Source: Antitrichia curtipendula (lineage: Eukaryota; Streptophyta; Bryopsida; Hypnales; Leucodontaceae). From it: 64,000 nucleotides of DNA. Of this stretch, positions 59,763 through 64,000 are shown one piece after another (position 1 is the first letter of the stretch; each line of letters begins with the position of its first letter). The stretch covers positions 21,052,574 through 21,116,573 of the forward strand of contig OX579633.1 of assembly GCA_951230915.1 (NCBI GenBank). Reading direction: 5' to 3'. The position numbers and the translations under genes were made by a program. The notes beneath the pieces are model-generated. The model was not told the DNA's origin and searched no databases. It saw only the letters and a list, made by a program, of their open reading frames with translations.

Positions 59763-60296
59763 TTAACCCCTGAAGTCCCAACTCAGGTCTTTTTCCATCA
59801 AAGACCACTCAAAACTGTCATTCTTATTGCAAAGAAAAAAAACTTTAAAAATTTTTCTTTTTGCTCATATCTAATCATAGAATCCTATGCTATATACAAA
59901 TCTAAGAATGCATGAAAGAAATTTAAAAAAATTTGACAAAGTAGGTTGCAAGTCATATTTGCATTTAAAATGAAGAAAACAAGATTTTTTAAAGAAGATG
60001 CTGAGATTGCCCAAAAGCAAGATTGTCCATAGCTTTCTCATCAATAGTCCAAATAGACTAATTCAAAACTTCAGATGTAGACAAAATTTTAATAATTGAA
60101 ATAAAAATTTAAAAAATTCAATTTTTTGTGATTTTTTTAGGGTTGTTCCTTGAGCTACTTTTTGGACTTAGAGTGGCATAACTTTTGCTCCCAAGCACCA
60201 ATTGAAAAAAAAATTATATTTTCATAAAGCTAATTTAATTTTGTATCTTCAAAGAAAGTTTCAAAAAATAATGTCAAAAATAGAAATCACATAAGC
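59762..60296. repeat. TTAACCCC-ended remnant
   Basis: TTAACCCCTGAAGTCCC begins at about 59763 and resembles the tips of the TTAA elements. The interior shares words with that group (GGCATAACTTTTGCTCCCAA), but no matching right tip is found before the next element. Confidence 0.4.
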
Positions 60297-61440
60297 CTAC
60301 CCGAAATCCCAAGAGTCCTCTATACATTAGAAGAAAAATGTGTTTGGCACAACCGACTACTATGCAATTAGTGTTCTATACAACTATCCTACAATTGTAA
60401 TCCTCTCTATATGTACCAAATCCAATGTAATTGTTTTATGTCGTTGTTTTACAACATTGATACATTGTTTTAGTCGCAAAACAGTCAATCTATAGTTGCA
60501 AAAAAAAAACTAGGAAAAAATTGCAACTGTAAAATGACCATAGTTGTTTCCTAGACGCTTTCTAGTTGTACACTAGTTATTTTCAGTCGTTCCCTACAAT
60601 AATAGAAAATTCGGCTTTTCTGTTGATTTGGTTGCATAAATTTGATTCACTTTTCTATTGATTTAGAGAATAATTTGTTGATTTGGATAGAAATCCATAG
60701 AAAAGTGAACCAAATGAATGTGACCAAATCAACAAAAAAACTGAATTTTCTAGTAGTGAAGCTTAGTCAATTTCTAGTTGCTCTTAAGTTATACACTAGT
60801 TATTTTCTAGTTGCTTCCAAAATTCATTTTCAATTGTCATATATAAATTGTCCCATATCAATTGTAAAGAGTACCATTAGGTTCGACATATAAGACTTGT
60901 AAGTTGTTGTAGTCTTATGCAATGAATTTTGTTGCTAAAATTCTAAGACTTTTGCAATTTATAGATTTCTACAATATATAGATTTCTACAATTTATAAAT
61001 TTCTGTAATTTGTAGATTTCTATAGAGTATAGATTTTTACAATCCATAGAAATAAAAAAGTATTTAAAATCCAAAAAAATTTAAAATCTATAAAATTTTA
61101 AGGTATCCTAAACCAATAAAATCTATTAAATACTAATATTTAATTTTTTGAAATCTAAAAGAAAATAGGTTTAAAATTAAAAAATCTAAACGAAGATAGA
61201 TATAAAATCTTAAAATCTACAAATCATTGAGATTTATATTTTAAAATCTACAAATTTACAAGTTGCAAATGAGTCACACACAAGGCGTGATTTTAGGGTG
61301 TCCACTGCAACTCCAAGTCTCCAAATTATCTCCAGTTGCAAACCAGTTGCCAGTGTCCTATGCAACTGAAAAAACTAGTTGCAGAGTGTAGTTGTAAAAA
61401 TCCTCATTTTCTTCTAATAATAGAGACTTTGGGGGGTAAT
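60297..61440. mobile_element. TIR element with internal hairpin and repeated AGTTGCA words
   Basis: The left end (CCCAAGAGTCCTCTATAC, then ATTAGAAGAAAAATG) mirrors the right end (CATTTTCTTCTAATAATAGAG, then ACTTTGGGGGG). The inverted ends span about 40 bp with mismatches. Inside are many copies of TAGTTGC or AGTTGCA and a hairpin at 60601-60757. There is no coding capacity and the superfamily is unclear. Confidence 0.5.
60601..60757. repeat. Hairpin, possibly a CACTA-type MITE
   Basis: Arms AATAGAAAATTC, TGTTGATTTGGTTGCAT and TTCACTTTTCTAT are mirrored by ATAGAAAAGTGAACC, ATGTGACCAAATCAACA and GAATTTTCTAGTAGTG. The right tip read inward is CACTACTAGAAAATTC, which resembles plant CACTA tips; the left tip CAATAATAG is decayed. 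Confidence 0.65.
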
Positions 61441-61492
61441 CCCTAAAGTTTCAGAAAGTCACATTGTGATTTTAGGACATTTGGTCAACTAT

Positions 61493-61581
61493 CACTATAA
61501 GAACCCCGTGTTTTTTTTGATGTCCAAAAAATTTGACGTCCAAATTTTAGATGTAAAAAAAAACACAGGTTTCTTATAGTG
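61493..61581. mobile_element. CACTA-type MITE, near-perfect hairpin with 3-bp duplication
   Basis: The 89-bp element starts CACTATAAGAACCCCGTG and ends CAGGTTTCTTATAGTG. It is flanked by TAT on both sides (61490-61492 and 61582-61584). CACTA tips with a 3-bp duplication define the CMC/EnSpm group. The whole element folds on itself. Confidence 0.9.
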
Positions 61582-61584
61582 TAT

Positions 61585-62635
61585 TGCAAGTTGACTATAA
61601 TTTTTGTTGTGAGTAATTTTTTTTAGTTTGCGTTTTTCATTATGAATCCGGAAAGATAAGTTACCTACAATTCCAAGCTTGAATGCATTTTCTATGCATT
61701 ATTTCATTTTATAGGTCAAAATAGTAAGTCTTGAAAAAAAATTGTAGCATGTGTGAAGCTCCCATGTGTCAATAGTTTTGGAAGGGACAAGATGTTCCTA
61801 ATGTAGCTATGGGGATCAATAGGACCAAACCTCTAAAATATACACATTTTGAGTCTTGTTCACCCACCACAATTGCTAGCTAGGCTATACACACTCAAAC
61901 AATGTGGACACAAATTTTATTTTATTTTTTAAATTAAAAAATATTGGTGTCCATGGTGGTTAGGTTATATTGCCTTATGGCCACGACCAGTGAACAAGAC
62001 TAAAATAACAAAAACAAAAAACAACTCACACAACAATGTAGCCACAAAGTCTTCTCTTCTGTATTTCTTATTTTTTAAGTCCCTTTTACAAAGTTGGAGG
62101 AAGAGACTTAGAGAGATGGTATTTAGAAAAATGAAAGGATGAAGCGCTAGAATTCAAGAAGTTTGTAGTAGATGAATTTATTTGTATGTTATTTAGTGGG
62201 CCCTAGATGGATGAAAACAATTTTGATTTCCACTAAAGGGTTTACAAGGGATGAAATATTTGTGAGTTTTTGTAAGATGGGCTTAGAGTGGATGAAATTT
62301 ATTTAGGTTTTTGTAGGTGGGCTAGTTGTAGATGAATGGGGGGTTGGGGTGCCTACAAGCCTATAGGATATTAAAAAATTTGTAGGCTTTTTCCAAGGGA
62401 GCTATTTGGAATGAAATTTTGTAGGATTTTATGAGTTGGAGGTGAATTTTTGTGGTTTTGATTTATGCACTATAGAGTTTGAATTTGTTTTGGAAGGATA
62501 CAAAGTAGAGGCCAAAGATGGCCTTGATATTGGTATTCATAATTCCTTGCATTCAAACTTTTGCACATATAAGGTAGAAGCATTAGTAGTCAATCATTTA
62601 AGTGATTTTGGAGTTGATGGTGTCATGGTGAGGAG
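61585..62635. other. Intergenic DNA
   Basis: No supported gene. The stretch at about 62150-62420 has loosely repeated words (GATGAAxxTATTTxxGTTTTTGTAxGxTGGGC) that may be a degenerate tandem repeat. The 114-codon frame at 62436-62780 has no motif and crosses into the hAT element. Confidence 0.35.
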
Positions 62636-64000
62636 CAGGGCTTTTATTTTGGGTTTCACGAGGTCGCCTGAAAGGCGAAATGATTTGAGCCTCTACAGTG
62701 CTATTGGCGATATAATAATTTCTGTGGTTTTATTCTACTGGCGACACTTTAGTCTTAAATGGAGAATGCTCTGGCGATGACCAGATTTTTGAAATCTATC
62801 CACTGGCGACGTGATAATGTCAGTGAGTGTTAAAGAGGGCGACATTGCAAGACCATCCAGTGCAAACATGGCGAATTAGGCAAATCATGGACAATATGAA
62901 TGGCGAAATGTTTGTGCATTGTATTGGTTGAAGAAGCTGACATGGCGAAAAAAAGTTTCAATTCAATGCATGCAGACAAAAACCAGTCTTCCCAAGATTT
63001 AGGAAAACAAAACTAATTAGAACTTCTACACACAGGACCTGCACACAAACACACACGCTCCGATGCCTCAGTAAAAATGTGCACACAAACTGATGGAAGA
63101 AAGACTAACTACAACTTCTGTTCACAAAACCTGCACACAAATACAGAGTCTCCGATGCCTTAGTAAGAATCTGCCTACGGAAGCTGAAATCAGCACAAGT
63201 TGGGAAGGATGAAAACATACACATGTTAACAAGCATATTCACATGTTCACAAACAAAGATTACATACCACAATGTGACATATAAAGAAGCCAGTAAACAT
63301 GCTCACAAATCACAACTTTAACAGAAATAAGAGTGTAGGTTAGGGAGCTCATTGCAATGTAGTTGCCCCTAGCTGGGCCAAACCTGCAAATGAAAAAGGA
63401 CCCCACAACATCAAGTTCCTTTGCAAGGTCTTTAAATCAAACAGAGTTTCACAAACTGAAAGATGCAAACTGAAAACCTATTCTGCCAAGCTGCAAAGAC
63501 CTGCAAAGGCAAACTTAAAAAGCTGAAAATCTATTCTGCCAAGCTGCAAAGACCTGCAAACGCAGAACTGCAAAGCTACATCCATGAATCATGCTAGGAT
63601 TCACAATCCTCAAAATTGAACCACCGCAAAAGCTAAGCGTGGGACAAATAGCGACCTCTCTCTCCTGCACTGAACCATTCTTCAAACGCTTTTTGGTAAA
63701 GAAAATTTTCAAGTGTGAAAAGTTTTTGGGAATACATCCCAACTGCCACTTCCAAATTCTCCACTAGAGTAGCTCTGAGCTTGGATTTGAGAAACGCAAG
63801 GGAGGAGAAAGTCCGCTCATCCTCCACTGAACCGATCACATATGTCACGGCAATCTCCGCCAACTTGATGAATTCTGAGAAATTCTTGGTGAGGTTGTTG
63901 TTGGCGTCAAGTACCCTCCACACTTTAGTGAGTGGATTCACATCAAAGGGGGGAAGCATCGCTGCCCTAGCATTTGATTTCATGCATGTCTTAAATAAAC
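62636..64000 (-). mobile_element. Part of a larger hAT element, open at the right edge
   Basis: CAGGGCTTTTATTTTGGG at 62636 matches the tips of the hAT MITEs at 3221 and 52180. About 1 kb inside lies a minus-strand hAT transposase C-terminus. Subterminal DNA between them has imperfect direct repeats: about 95 bp at 63011-63105 and 63106-63195, and a CTATTCTGCCAAGCTGCAAA repeat at 63479 and 63531. The opposite end and most of the transposase lie outside the window. Confidence 0.7.
63633..63983 (-). pseudogene. hAT transposase C-terminal dimerisation fragment
   Basis: The frame is open through the right edge of the window and stops at 63633. Its key stretch, SVEDERTFSSLAFLKSKLRA followed by hydrophobic positions, is the hallmark of the hAT C-terminal dimerisation domain (usually S.ERxFS...ILxxxR.xL). 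Upstream it reads DVNPLTKVWRVLD and NFSEFIKLAEIAVTYVIG. The DDE and zinc-finger regions are beyond the window, so intactness cannot be judged. The first ATG in view (63983) is internal, not the real start. Confidence 0.85.

Noticed and set aside
1..64000. CRISPR arrays, bacterial operons or phage-like systems
   Set aside because: The window is plant nuclear DNA; the tandem repeats seen lack the spacing and unit structure of CRISPR arrays.

Overview
The window is nuclear DNA from a land plant. Nearly all intergenic DNA is AT-rich and packed with miniature transposons. The few genes are split by short GT-AG introns and encode typical plant proteins. The coding style and the mix of repeats suggest a bryophyte or lycophyte more than a flowering plant, but the sequence alone does not settle the lineage. 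Two runs of exactly 200 N (16286-16485 and 46507-46706) show a draft assembly.

Five protein genes are supported. From left to right they are: a 12-exon minus-strand gene for a 655-residue P-loop ATPase-like protein of unknown function (20923-26456); a 6-exon plus-strand QWRF-motif (augmin subunit 8-type) microtubule-associated protein (36971-41080); a single-exon FAM32A/DUF1754-like nuclear basic protein (42821-43201, plus); a small intronless minus-strand ORF that may encode a mitochondrial or plastid protein (48631-49059); and an 11-exon minus-strand CCR4-type poly(A) deadenylase (53461-58075). A broken sixth ORF at the right edge is the C-terminal dimerisation region of a hAT transposase (63633-63983, running off the window).

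1-20.7 kb: no recognised gene; layered MITEs, short tandem repeats and GC-richer islands. 20.7-26.6 kb: the P-loop gene, with a Stowaway MITE in one intron. 26.6-36.9 kb: gene-poor AT-rich DNA with foldback and TIR elements. 36.9-43.2 kb: QWRF and FAM32A-like genes head to tail. 43.2-48.6 kb: repeats, including an 80-bp minisatellite and a nested mariner-like foldback. 48.6-59.6 kb: the small gene and CCR4, separated by Stowaway, hAT, SINE and TTAA elements. 59.6-64 kb: CACTA and other TIR elements and part of a larger hAT element.

The most striking pattern is a set of non-autonomous elements ending TTAACCC...GGGTTAA in at least three sequence families, spread over the window. In one case a related uninterrupted copy acts as an empty site and supports single-copy TTAA at the target. 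This is the hallmark of piggyBac-type transposition, which is not a textbook component of plant genomes. Other elements can be dissected from the sequence: a mariner-like foldback with an empty site, hAT MITEs with 8-bp duplications (one inside a Stowaway), a 3-bp-TSD CACTA MITE, a 9-bp-TSD MULE-like MITE, a TTA-flanked Harbinger-like MITE and a tRNA-derived SINE.

The genes do not form a pathway. CCR4 acts in cytoplasmic mRNA deadenylation, QWRF in microtubule organisation, and the FAM32A-like protein probably in nuclear RNA biology; they look like ordinary neighbours.
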